The translations under genes and the position numbers were made by a program. 64,000 nucleotides of DNA from Balneola sp. Its GTDB lineage: Bacteria > Bacteroidota > Rhodothermia > Balneolales > Balneolaceae. How positions within the stretch are numbered: position 1 is the first letter of the stretch; every line of letters begins with the position of its first letter. Shown in pieces: positions 1 through 10,000 of this stretch. The notes under the pieces are model-generated. The model worked only from the letters and a program-made list of their open reading frames with translations, made no database searches and was not told where the DNA came from. The stretch spans positions 620,001 to 684,000 of the forward strand of contig NZQV01000010.1 of the NCBI GenBank assembly GCA_002696035.1, given 5' to 3'.

Positions 1-1
1 C

Positions 2-295
2 AATAACGCTATTAAGTATCAGGAATCAGGTAACCAACCAGTGGTAGAGATCAGCTATTTGGAAACCGACACCCATTGGGAATTTGCTGTTAAGGATAAT
101 GGAATTGGGATCAATGAAGAATTTCAACACACCATCTTTCAGATCTTTCAGCGATTGCATACGCGCGATCAATATTCCGGAACGGGAATTGGCCTTGCTA
201 TCTCAAAAAAGATCGTAGAGCGTCACGGTGGTCAAATATGGCTGGAATCAGAAGAAGGAAAAGGAAGTACCTTTAAATTTACCATCGCCAAATAG
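2..295 (+). CDS. Sensor histidine kinase, C-terminal HATPase fragment (5' end outside window)
   Basis: The reading frame is open from base 2 to a stop at 293-295, so this is the 3' end of a gene that starts left of the window. The 97 visible residues are a histidine-kinase ATP-binding domain. An N-box remnant (NNAIKYQ) opens the fragment, followed by the G1 box (KDNGIGI) and the G2 box (GTGIGLAI). The family phosphorylates a conserved His and passes the phosphate to a response regulator. The HisKA domain and sensor are not visible. It is the first of a run of signalling genes on the same strand, and its C terminus is closely similar in motif spacing to the next kinase. A GTG at 41 is inside the ATPase domain and is not a plausible start. 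Confidence 0.9.
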   Translation, partial: NNAIKYQESGNQPVVEISYLETDTHWEFAVKDNGIGINEEFQHTIFQIFQRLHTRDQYSGTGIGLAISKKIVERHGGQIWLESEEGKGSTFKFTIAK

Positions 296-320
296 AATAC
301 ATTTTTTACAGATCTTGCTG

Positions 321-1691
321 ATGAACATGCTCAATAAAATATGGTTCAGTTATAAAAACAAAATCACCCAAAACTGTACGGATGATTTTGTTGCAGATAC
401 CTCCCTCGCCTACTGGCAAAACCGACTGTTTGCCGCCTCCGTGGTTTATATCATTCCTCTAAGCCTCGTGGCCATCATTCCCGGGATTTATATAGCTTAC
501 ATTACCGAACTAAAGTGGTTAATTGTATCTGACATAATAGCTATGCTGACGATCCTTATTGTGGCTTTTGCCCCGGGATTATCTGTATTCGTACGCAAAC
601 TATTGTTTAACAGTGTGCTATATCTCACCTCCCTGGCCTTACTTATTTATTTGGGGTCTTTTGGTCCCGGCCTGTTATACCTCCTCGGGATATCAATTTT
701 TATTGTTCTTAGCCTGGATAAGAAATATGGCTACATAGCGGTCGGTTTAAACACGCTAATATGCATGGTGGTTGGCGTGTTTATATACTACGAAATTGGT
801 ACCATTGAAATATTGAGCCAGTATGGTTTGGGAACCTGGATAGCTGTTTCAACCAACCTGATCTTTCTAAGTGCCGTTTCTGCCGCCCTGATTCCTATTT
901 TATTCGAGGGCTTACAAACAGCTATTGTAAAGGAGAATAAGCTCAGAACAGATCTTCAGTATGAACAGGCAAAATTAAAGTCTTCGGTCGAAGAACTTCA
1001 CCAAAAGAATAAGGAACTGGAGCAGTTTTCATACACCATATCGCATGACCTTAAAGAACCCCTTCGGATGATCCGAAATTTCATGGAGTTGCTGGAGCGC
1101 AAATATGGAGATCAGCTCGATGAAAAAGCCCACAACTATATTCATTATGCCACCGATGGAGCACGGCGTATGGCTCAGTCAATTGATGATTTGCTTGAAT
1201 ATTCCAGGATTGGACGCTTATATAATAACGTCGAAGAGGTAGATCTTAACTCTATGATCACCGAGATCATGGAACCCATCAATTCCAAAGACAATCCCGA
1301 GAGTGTACGTATTGAGTATTCAGATCTCCCACGAATAGAGGCCGTTCCAATTTGTATGAAGATGATACTCCAGAATCTGATCACGAACGGCATTAAATAT
1401 CAACCCAAAGGACAGCAACCGGAGATCAAAATATCAGCTAAAGAACACGATAAATACTGGGAGTTTGCGGTGGCTGACAATGGAATAGGTATAGAGGATG
1501 AATATCAAGAAGAGGTTTTTAACTTATTCAGGCGCCTTCACACCCGAGATCATTATGCAGGAAGTGGAATGGGGCTGGCAATTTCAAAAAAGATAGTTGA
1601 GCAGCATGGCGGTGAGATTTGGGTTGAATCCAAACCGGGCGACGGCAGTACCTTCTTTTTTACCATTCAAAAGAATATGGACAAGAAATGA
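321..1691 (+). CDS. Membrane sensor histidine kinase
   Basis: About 456 aa from ATG 321 (ATG 327 is an alternative). An in-frame ATG at 228 would overlap the previous kinase and add residues that look like frame-shifted HATPase sequence, so I reject it. The N-terminal ~200 residues hold about six hydrophobic segments without an obvious extracellular sensor. A coiled linker rich in K/E leads to a HisKA domain with the phospho-acceptor His near residue 242 (ISHDLKEPL). The HATPase_c domain follows, with G1 DNGIGIEDEY and G2 GSGMGLAISKK. No receiver domain is fused, so a separate response regulator is expected. The gene at 2171 is the nearest candidate. The signal sensed is unknown. Confidence 0.88.
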   Translation: MNMLNKIWFSYKNKITQNCTDDFVADTSLAYWQNRLFAASVVYIIPLSLVAIIPGIYIAYITELKWLIVSDIIAMLTILIVAFAPGLSVFVRKLLFNSVLYLTSLALLIYLGSFGPGLLYLLGISIFIVLSLDKKYGYIAVGLNTLICMVVGVFIYYEIGTIEILSQYGLGTWIAVSTNLIFLSAVSAALIPILFEGLQTAIVKENKLRTDLQYEQAKLKSSVEELHQKNKELEQFSYTISHDLKEPLRMIRNFMELLERKYGDQLDEKAHNYIHYATDGARRMAQSIDDLLEYSRIGRLYNNVEEVDLNSMITEIMEPINSKDNPESVRIEYSDLPRIEAVPICMKMILQNLITNGIKYQPKGQQPEIKISAKEHDKYWEFAVADNGIGIEDEYQEEVFNLFRRLHTRDHYAGSGMGLAISKKIVEQHGGEIWVESKPGDGSTFFFTIQKNMDKK

Positions 1692-2080
1692 AGCACCCGA
1701 TCGATGATATAAAAAACGACTCCTGTCCATATACCCCGCCACTTAAGAAAGAAGTATTTGATTTTAATTGCATTTTAGAGGATGTTGAAAAAAATAAGGG
1801 TGCAGAAATTGCACACTATGAGGTGATAATAGGTATATATTCAGGTCTGACAGAAATTCCCTTTCTAAAACTAAAACACGAGAGGGTTTTTCAGAGTTTA
1901 TTAACCAGGAGTATCTATTTCTACATATTGGGAGTACTTTCGCAGATATATTTTTTTTGTATAGAACAAAATGAACGTTGGTTATTTAAATTGCAGAAAA
2001 GTAGATCTAGAGGAATTTTTTATAGGTTGTATATCAAAAGCGAATATTCCGGATCGAGCTTACCATCTCATAACTATTAA
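1688..2080 (+). pseudogene. Decayed histidine kinase HATPase remnant
   Basis: This 130-codon frame starts 4 bp inside the preceding kinase gene and does not look like an intact domain, but it aligns in order with that kinase's C-terminal half. FDFNCILEDVEKN corresponds to VDLNSMITEIMEP, VFQSLLTRSIYF to ILQNLITNGIKY, NERWLFKL to DKYWEFAV, and EYSGSSLPSH to HYAGSGMGLAI. After the stop, another frame (to about 2118) reads TKNILIESQA where the kinase has SKKIVEQHGG. The G1 box (DxGxG) is absent. I infer a frameshifted, degenerate tandem copy of a kinase ATPase domain. A translated small protein with a new role cannot be excluded. Confidence 0.55.
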
Positions 2081-2170
2081 CAAAAAATATCTTGATTGAA
2101 TCACAGGCTTGTCGATAAAGCACATTATACCTCGCAAAAAGAAGTGAAGTCATTGAGTTTATAACTATAA

Positions 2171-2623
2171 ATGGACCAAAATATGACACCTAAAGAAATT
2201 CATCTATTATTGGTAGAAGATAACGAGGGTGATATTGTACTAACTCAGGAAGCTCTTGACGAAGGCAAGATCAAAAACACAATATCAGTGGTCCGGGACG
2301 GATGGGAAGCTATTCAGTACCTCGAAAAAAAGGAAGGATATGAAGATGCCCGAGAACCTGATCTGATATTACTGGATATTAACCTGCCTAAAATGAATGG
2401 GCACAAAGTGCTAAAGCATATAAAGAATCATGACGGATTAAAGCATATTCCGGTCATTATGCTTACTACTTCATCCGATGAAACGGATATCATTAAATCG
2501 TATAAAAATCATTCTAACTGTTATATCACCAAACCGGTAGACATCAACAGCTTTATTGAAGTTATTAGTACCATAGAAAACTTTTGGATATCTATTGTAC
2601 AACTTCCTCCTAAAACCAATTAA
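2171..2623 (+). CDS. CheY/Rcp1-like single-domain response regulator
   Basis: 150 aa forming a single receiver domain. The acidic pocket is in LLLVEDNEGD (residues 12-21), the phospho-acceptor Asp is D69 in LILLDINLPKMNG, and a TT pair (MLTTSS) and the KP motif (ITKPVD) follow in the usual order. The length and the LVEDNEGDI.LTQEAL start are typical of Rcp1-type regulators that pair with phytochrome-like or HisKA/PAS kinases. There is no output domain, so signalling is by protein contact or phosphorelay. It sits between a membrane kinase and a giant hybrid kinase. Start ATG 2171 is chosen; an internal ATG at 2183 is possible because the receiver begins right after it. Confidence 0.9.
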   Translation: MDQNMTPKEIHLLLVEDNEGDIVLTQEALDEGKIKNTISVVRDGWEAIQYLEKKEGYEDAREPDLILLDINLPKMNGHKVLKHIKNHDGLKHIPVIMLTTSSDETDIIKSYKNHSNCYITKPVDINSFIEVISTIENFWISIVQLPPKTN

Positions 2624-2636
2624 TTGAAAAAATAGC

Positions 2637-5600
2637 ATGGCGGCTTTACAGCGCGATTTAAACCTGCTGGTAATTGAAGATAACCCCGGCGATTTTGTGT
2701 TGATCAACGAGTATCTGGCTGAAATGACGGATGCTGTGAATATTCATCACACCAAAACTTTTGCTGAAACGAAAACAGTATTACAGCAAGATTCTCACTT
2801 CGATGCTGTTTTACTTGACCTCACCCTCCCCGACCTGAGTGGAGAGAATTTGGTAGAACAAGTGGTACAGCTGACCGGACAAATTCCCATAATTGTGCTT
2901 ACGGGATATGAGAACCAGGAATTCGGGTTGAAAACCATGAGTATGGGGGTCGCCGATTATCTGCTCAAGGATGAAATCACCCCATTTATTTTAGGCAAAG
3001 TTATTAGTTATAGTATAGAACGGAACAGAGTTCGTCTGTCCCTTAAGAAATCAGAAAAAAAATACCGGGATATATTCAACCTCTCTCCTCAGCCCATGTT
3101 CCTGATCGATATAGAAACCCGCAGTATCAGGGATGTGAACGATGCAGCTATTCACCAATATGGATATACCAAAGAAGAGTTTATAGGCCTTCATTTAACA
3201 GACATCCGGCCAAATGAGGATATCGAAAATTTTGAACGCCAGATCAATGAGATCGATCAAAATGAATCTCAGTTTTATAATACTACGGTTAAGCATCAAC
3301 GGAAAAATGGAGAAGTTTTTGATGCCGAGCTAAGCACCAGCGAGATCACCTTAGATGGCAAAGCTATGCGAATGGCTTTGGCAGAAGATGTAACCGAGAA
3401 GATCAAAGCCGAGCGCGAGGTCAAACAAAAAAGCGATCTTTTAGCAGCCAACGCAAAGGTCACCGGGGCTCTCATTAAAAATGAAAACTGGCTGGAAGCA
3501 CTTGATAAAACATTAGGAATAATAGGCAAAGCTGTTGATGTAGATCGGGTATATTATTTTGAGAATCATACCGATCCTGATACAGGTAAACTCCTAACTA
3601 GCCAGAAGATCGAATGGACTGCAGAGGGAATAGAATCAGAACTCGATAATCCAACACTTCAAAACTTAGATGTTGATCAATTTCCTGAAATATATTCGGT
3701 TCTAAGTAATAAAGAGGTATTTCAAACCTTGGTAAAAGATCTACCTGAATCTGAATTACGGGATATACTTGAATCTCAAAATATTGTCTCACTCCTACAC
3801 TTCCCCATATTTGTGGATAAAGTCTTTCATGGCTATGTAGGATTTGATGATTGTACAAAAGCACGTTTATGGAGCAATGAGGAAGTTCAGTACTTACAAA
3901 CTTTAGGTTCAAATATTGCGAATGCTATTAAACTTCGAAATACCACCAGCGAGCTAAAAGTAAACGAGTATAAGTTCAAGAGTATGGTTGAAGAAGGTGG
4001 CGACCTGATCGAGATCCTGGATAAGAAGGGTAATTTCCAGTTTGTAAGTCCCAATATGGAGAAAATTCTGGGTTGGCAGCCCGAAGAAGTGCTTGGTAAA
4101 AATGCCTTCGATTATATTCATCCCGATGATTTCGACAATGCAAAACAAGATTTCATCAAAGTATTGGAAAATAAACGTGTAGATGCTCGTCCATTCCGTT
4201 TTAAGAATAAAAACGGTACCTGGGATTGGCTGAAATCATCGGCTAGTAACCTGTTGGATGATGAGATCATAAATGGAGTATTGGTTACAGCTTCTGATGT
4301 TACCCAGCAAAAATATTACAATGAGCTTCAGCGGCTGGAACGGGATGTGCTGGAGAAAAATGCATTGGATGGTTCTAAAATATTAGATATTAGCTATCAG
4401 TTTTTAGAAGGAATTGAAAACTTACATTCCGGAATTCGGGTTTCGGTTACTTTGGTTGAAGACGGCAAGTTATCAAATTTTTGTGCCCCTACCCTTCCCA
4501 AGCAGTATTTGGATGAAATTGACGGTATAGAAATAGGTGATAATACAGGATCTTGCGCCACTGCTGCCTTTCAAAAAGAGCAAGTGATTGCATCCAACAT
4601 ATTTGAAGATCCTTTGTGGGAAAATTACCATTATCTCGGTACTAAGTTTGGATTCTCGGCCTGCTGGTCAGTTCCTATATTTAATAGCAAAGGAGAAGTA
4701 ACAGCTACATTTGCGGTATATTACGATCAGCCCAAAACGCCTACTAAGTATGAACATAACACCGTAGAAAGAGCCGCTCATATCCTTCGGATCTTGTTTG
4801 AAAGTGAAGAGAAAGAACAAGCTGAGCAACAGTTGGCCCTCCGCGAAAAACGCTTCAAAGCCCTGGTTCAGGAGGGATCTGACCTGATCGGTATTCTGGA
4901 CAAGGATCTTCACTTCTCCTATGTGAGTCCTTCTGCGGGCATGGAATACCAAGATTATATAGGGGCATATGCCTTGGATTTTGTTCATCCCGAAGATCAG
5001 GAGATGGTGACAGAAAACCTGGAACAGCTTGAGGACGAGAAAAGAATCGTACTCACGCCCTACCGGCTTAAGGGACTCGATGGAAAATATCACTGGGTAG
5101 AAACCATTTTCACAAACCTGCTTGATGATCCATCCGTGAATGGAATTGTTGCAAACTCAAGAAATATTACCTCACAAATTGAACGGGAAGAAAAACTCCG
5201 CGAGCTCTCCCTGGTGGCTTCAAAAACAACTGATGCCGTTATAATTACCGACTATAACGGGGTCATCACCTGGGTAAATAAAGCATTTGTGAACCTCACC
5301 GGCTTTACACTACCTGAAATTGAAGGAAAAAAACCGGGCCATTTTCTCCAAGGCGAAGATACCGACCCTAAGACCGTTAAACATCTATCGAATGCCATCA
5401 AAAATCAGGAATCTATTGAAACCACCATCCTCAATTACACCAAAAGTGGTGAACCATACTGGTTGAATTTAAGCATCGATCCCATTTTTGATGAGGAAGG
5501 CACGTGCACGCACTTCATTGCCATTGAGCGGGATGTAACCGAAAAAATTGAACGGGAAAAGGAACTTCAGGAAAGCCTTGAGCGCTACGATATTGTAAAT

Positions 5601-6986
5601 AAAGCAACCAGCGATACTATTTGGGATCTGGATATTGAAACGAACCGAATGATCTACAACAGCAACATCTACACCATGTTCGGCTACGACAGTCAATCGG
5701 TTATAAATGTTGGGGCCTGGTGGAGAGATAAAATTCACCCTGATGATCTTGAAACCGTAGATAAAGCTTTAGCCGAGGTGATAAAGAATGGAAATGACCG
5801 GTTCCAGATGGAATATCGTTTTCAGGCTGCTGATGGGACTTATAAGTATATTTTTGACCGGGCTTTTGTCATAAAAGATGAAAATGGTGCCCCCATACGT
5901 ATGATTGGTGCCATGCAGGATACCACACAAGAACGTGAAGAAGAAGAACGTCTGAAATTGCTTGAGTCGGTAATTACAAATACGTCTGAGTCTGTAGTGA
6001 TCCTGAATGCGTATCCCGGTAAGTTTGGGCGTGAGATCGTTTTTGTGAACAAAGCATTTACAAAGCTGAGCGGTTATACAGCTGAAGAAGTAATGGGAGA
6101 AACCCTGCATTTCCTGAATGGCCCTGAGACCGAGCAGTCGGTACGTGACAGGCTACGGATCTCTATGGCTAAATTTGAGCCTCTTGAAGTTGAGTTCGTC
6201 AACTACAAAAGGAACGGAGACAAATTCTGGATCAATACGTCCATGGTGCCGGTGCAAAACAATGAAGGCGAATACACGCACTGGGTAGCTATTGGCAGAG
6301 ATATTACCGATCAGAAGCAAAATGAAGAAGCCATAAAATCCTCTTTACAGGAAAAAGAAACACTGTTGGCCGAGATCCATCACCGGGTTAAAAACAACCT
6401 TGCGGTGGTTTCAGGAATGATGCAGTTGCAGGCCTTCGACTCTGATAACTCCGAATTGCAGGCCAAACTTTACGACAGTGTGGTCCGGATCAAGACCATG
6501 GCTACTGTTCACGAGCTACTATACCAATCCAACAGTTTTTCTCAGCTTGAATTTTCAGATACCCTGGATAAGCTGGCAAAGAACATCTCAGAAACCCTGC
6601 AAATCGGTACACAAATTTCCCTGGATATTCACTGCGAACCGATTAAGCTAAATATCAATCAGGCTATTCCAGCGTCCCTCATTGTAAATGAAGTTTTAAC
6701 AAATGCCTATAAACATGCATTTACCGACACCAATTCTGGTAACATAGATTTCAGACTTACCGAAAAAGATGGGCTGATCGAGATCCTGATATCCGACAAC
6801 GGCGTTGGTTTTTCTAATAAGGACATCATGAACTCCGGATCACTGGGCATGCACCTGATCAAAGTTTTAAGCGATCAGCTAAGCGCCGAGCACAATTACA
6901 AGAATACAGATGATGGCACTGTTTTTAAGCTTCATTTTGAACGTCAGGAGACCAAAAAAGGAATTGGAAATGCTAACCTTAATTAG
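2637..6986 (+). CDS. Hybrid multi-PAS/GAF histidine kinase with N-terminal receiver and HisKA_2 output
   Basis: 1449 aa, cytoplasmic, with no transmembrane segment seen. The N terminus is a receiver domain (LLVIEDNPGDF, acceptor D61 in LLDLTLPDLSG). It is followed by a chain of PAS domains (first about 140-260) interleaved with two GAF-like domains (about 290-430 and 570-730). Typical PAS-C endings such as DVTEK and DITDQ recur. The output is a HisKA_2 domain with its His near residue 1246 (EIHHRVKNNLAVVSGMMQLQ) and a HATPase with DNGVGF and GSLGMHLIK. HisKA_2 kinases usually phosphorylate separate regulators. The gene starts 13 bp after the response regulator, suggesting one transcript. The C-terminal ~210 residues are very similar to those of the next gene, pointing to duplication. 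Confidence 0.9.
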   Translation: MAALQRDLNLLVIEDNPGDFVLINEYLAEMTDAVNIHHTKTFAETKTVLQQDSHFDAVLLDLTLPDLSGENLVEQVVQLTGQIPIIVLTGYENQEFGLKTMSMGVADYLLKDEITPFILGKVISYSIERNRVRLSLKKSEKKYRDIFNLSPQPMFLIDIETRSIRDVNDAAIHQYGYTKEEFIGLHLTDIRPNEDIENFERQINEIDQNESQFYNTTVKHQRKNGEVFDAELSTSEITLDGKAMRMALAEDVTEKIKAEREVKQKSDLLAANAKVTGALIKNENWLEALDKTLGIIGKAVDVDRVYYFENHTDPDTGKLLTSQKIEWTAEGIESELDNPTLQNLDVDQFPEIYSVLSNKEVFQTLVKDLPESELRDILESQNIVSLLHFPIFVDKVFHGYVGFDDCTKARLWSNEEVQYLQTLGSNIANAIKLRNTTSELKVNEYKFKSMVEEGGDLIEILDKKGNFQFVSPNMEKILGWQPEEVLGKNAFDYIHPDDFDNAKQDFIKVLENKRVDARPFRFKNKNGTWDWLKSSASNLLDDEIINGVLVTASDVTQQKYYNELQRLERDVLEKNALDGSKILDISYQFLEGIENLHSGIRVSVTLVEDGKLSNFCAPTLPKQYLDEIDGIEIGDNTGSCATAAFQKEQVIASNIFEDPLWENYHYLGTKFGFSACWSVPIFNSKGEVTATFAVYYDQPKTPTKYEHNTVERAAHILRILFESEEKEQAEQQLALREKRFKALVQEGSDLIGILDKDLHFSYVSPSAGMEYQDYIGAYALDFVHPEDQEMVTENLEQLEDEKRIVLTPYRLKGLDGKYHWVETIFTNLLDDPSVNGIVANSRNITSQIEREEKLRELSLVASKTTDAVIITDYNGVITWVNKAFVNLTGFTLPEIEGKKPGHFLQGEDTDPKTVKHLSNAIKNQESIETTILNYTKSGEPYWLNLSIDPIFDEEGTCTHFIAIERDVTEKIEREKELQESLERYDIVNKATSDTIWDLDIETNRMIYNSNIYTMFGYDSQSVINVGAWWRDKIHPDDLETVDKALAEVIKNGNDRFQMEYRFQAADGTYKYIFDRAFVIKDENGAPIRMIGAMQDTTQEREEEERLKLLESVITNTSESVVILNAYPGKFGREIVFVNKAFTKLSGYTAEEVMGETLHFLNGPETEQSVRDRLRISMAKFEPLEVEFVNYKRNGDKFWINTSMVPVQNNEGEYTHWVAIGRDITDQKQNEEAIKSSLQEKETLLAEIHHRVKNNLAVVSGMMQLQAFDSDNSELQAKLYDSVVRIKTMATVHELLYQSNSFSQLEFSDTLDKLAKNISETLQIGTQISLDIHCEPIKLNINQAIPASLIVNEVLTNAYKHAFTDTNSGNIDFRLTEKDGLIEILISDNGVGFSNKDIMNSGSLGMHLIKVLSDQLSAEHNYKNTDDGTVFKLHFERQETKKGIGNANLN

Positions 6987-7089
6987 CTTCATATATATAA
7001 ATTTCTTGCCTTATTTTAGGTCTTCTAAAAAAAGCGCTGAAAGAAAATAAAGCTGGTACAGAGAAACAGATCCATAAGAACCATTTTGA

Positions 7090-10000
7090 ATGAACAAAAT
7101 AGAAGAGATATTCCGACACTCCCCTTTCGGGTTTTCTTACGGTGAATTGATTGTTGATGATCAAGGGATCCCTTCCGATTACCTGGTCAAGAATGTAAAT
7201 AAAGAATTTGAACACTTATCTGAAACACAAGCTGCCACAACGGAAGGGAAAAATGCATCAGGGATCGGCTTCTTCAATTCTTTCGAACATAATAGCTGGT
7301 TGCATTTTCTTGGTCAGATTGGAAAAACTGATGGTAAAGCATCTGAAACCATGTACAACACCTCCCTCAAAGAATGGGTTCTGGTGCAGGCCTGGTTTGA
7401 TGAAAACGAATATTTAGCTATCACTTATACGCCTGTAGCAGATAGTTCTGAAAACATTGACTCCCCTTCCTCTGTACACTTTCGGGAAGTGTTTGATCGT
7501 GTTCCACACAGTGTTTTTGTGGTTGATGTTACAGAAAATCACCGGTTCAGGATCAATGATTTCAATGAGGTGCAAACAGATTACCTGAATATGGACCGGG
7601 ATGAGATTCAGGGAAAGTTTATAGAAGAAGTTTTTCCCAAAGAGGTCGCTAATTCCATCATCGCCCATTACAATCGGTGCATTGAAAGCGGAGAGAAGAT
7701 CACTTATGAAGAAGATGTGATCCTCCCTGGCAGAGGCAGAAGACAGTACCTCACCACCGTCTCTCCCATTAAAAATAAACAGGGGAACATCCATCGGCTG
7801 GTTGGCAGTTCTATGGAAACCACCGACCGGAAAAAAGCTGAACAGGCCCTCAGGAAAAGTGAAGAGCAATACCGTAGTTTTGTGCAAAATAGCTCTGAAG
7901 GGATCCACCTGATTGAATTCACCCACCCCATTGATCTTTCTTTGAATCCTGAGCAGCAGATAGCACAGATCTATAAAAAAGGATACGTTTCTGCCTGTAA
8001 CGATGTGATGGCTAAAATGTATGGGTATGAACACAGCGAAGACCTTGTGGACACGAACCTTTTAGAGCTTCATGGTTCTGATGACAATCCTGACAATATC
8101 GAATATCTGAAAAACGTGATCGAGCACAACTACCAACTTAAAGATCAGCTTTCTGTTGAGATGGATGTGGATGGCAATGAAGTCTATTTCATGAATAATG
8201 TGCATGGAATAATTGAAGACGATCAGCTTGTTCGGGTTTGGGCAAGTCAGCGTGATGTAACGGAACAGAAAAAAGCTGAAAAATCACTCAGACGGACAGA
8301 AGCTCTTCAAAATAAAATGGTTTCCAATATTGGAGATGTGATCGTCATCATCGACAAAAACGGGAATAACAGGTACAAAAGTCCCAATATTGAAAAACAC
8401 TTCGGCTGGAAACCGGAAGAGCTGGTAGGTAAAAATTCATTTTCCCTTATTCACCCTGAAGACCGGGATAAAGCTCAGCTTTATGTAAATCATTTGCAAA
8501 AGAATCCCGATGAAAAAGTCTCGTACGAAATTCGATATCAGCATAAAAACGGGGAATACCTGTGGATCAATTTCACAGCTGTAAACCTGATGGATGATCC
8601 GGATGTTCAGGGTATTCTTGGGAATTATCATGATATAACCGAACAAAAGGAAGCCCGGGAAGCACTGATCAGGGAGCAGGAATTCAACGATGCATTACTC
8701 AAAGCAGCCACCGATGGAATTGTTGCCTCTGATGAAAATGGAGACCTGGTGCTGTTCAACGAAACGGCCAAGGACTGGCACGGGATAGATCTGCGTAAAA
8801 TTCCCATTGAAGAAGGCAGCACCTACTATGACCTGTATCACATTGATGGTGAAACTCCCCTGGAGCCTCACGAAATTCCGTTAGTAAGAGCTTTTAAGGG
8901 AGAAACGGTCCAAAATGCAGGAATGGCTATTGCCCCCAAGGGACAGCCGGCCCGATATATTTTAGCAAGTGGCAGCCCTGTTGTTGGTGAAAATGGAAAA
9001 CAATTGGGAGCCGTAGTATTGATGCGCGATGTAACTGAGCGCCTGGAAACGGAACAGAAACTTCTTGAAAATGAGGAGCGCTTAACAGCCACACTTCGTT
9101 CTATTGGCGATGGCGTTATCACCTGCGACAGAAATGGAAATGTAGTCAGTGTGAATCAGGTTGCTGAACGTCTGACGGGCTGGAAATCAGAAGAAGCCAA
9201 GGGGCATGATATCGATGAAGTGTTCAATATCATAAACTCCAAAACCAGAGAAAAAGCCATTAACCCGGTACAAGAGGCGCTCAATAAAGGAGTGATCGTT
9301 GGTTTGGCAAATCATACCATCCTGATCTCAAAAGAGGGCACAGAGTTTCAGATAGCCGACAGTTGTGCGCCCATCAAAGGAAAAGATGATGAGATCCTGG
9401 GTTGTGTCCTGGTATTCAGAGACGTTACCAAAGAATACAAACAACGAGAAGACCTTCGTAAAAGTGAAGAGCGCTTTAAAGCCCTTGCCTATAATGTACC
9501 GGGTGTAATTTACCTCTGTAAAAATGATGAACGTTATAGTATGACTTTCATAAACCATCAGGTTGAGAGATTAACCGGCTACAGCAGTGAAGCGTTTATG
9601 GATGATAATATTAGTTTCACAGAGCTCTACCATCCTGAAGACAAGGAATGGATCATACAGGAAGTGGATGAGGCTTTAGCAGAACAAAGAACCTTTCAGC
9701 TTAACTATCGCATTCGCCATAAAGACGGAGAGTATCGATGGGTACTTGAGCATGGAACCGGCATTTATGATGAGGATGGAACCCTTTTGTATCTGGAAGG
9801 ATATTTAACTGATATTACCGAACAAAAAGAGGCCGAAGAGCTTGTCTACAAAGCTTCTCAACAGCTGGAATTTCACATCAATAATTCTCCCCTTGCGGTT
9901 ATTATCTCTGATGAGAACTTCCATCCCAAGCAATGGTCTGAGAGTGCCGAAGAGCTATTTGGATGGACAGAGGAAGAAGTCTGGCAGATGGATTCAGAGG

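Noticed and set aside
228-320. Upstream ATG extension of the membrane histidine kinase
   Set aside because: It overlaps the previous kinase gene, and the added residues are an out-of-frame reading of its HATPase end; the hydrophobic N terminus begins after ATG 321.
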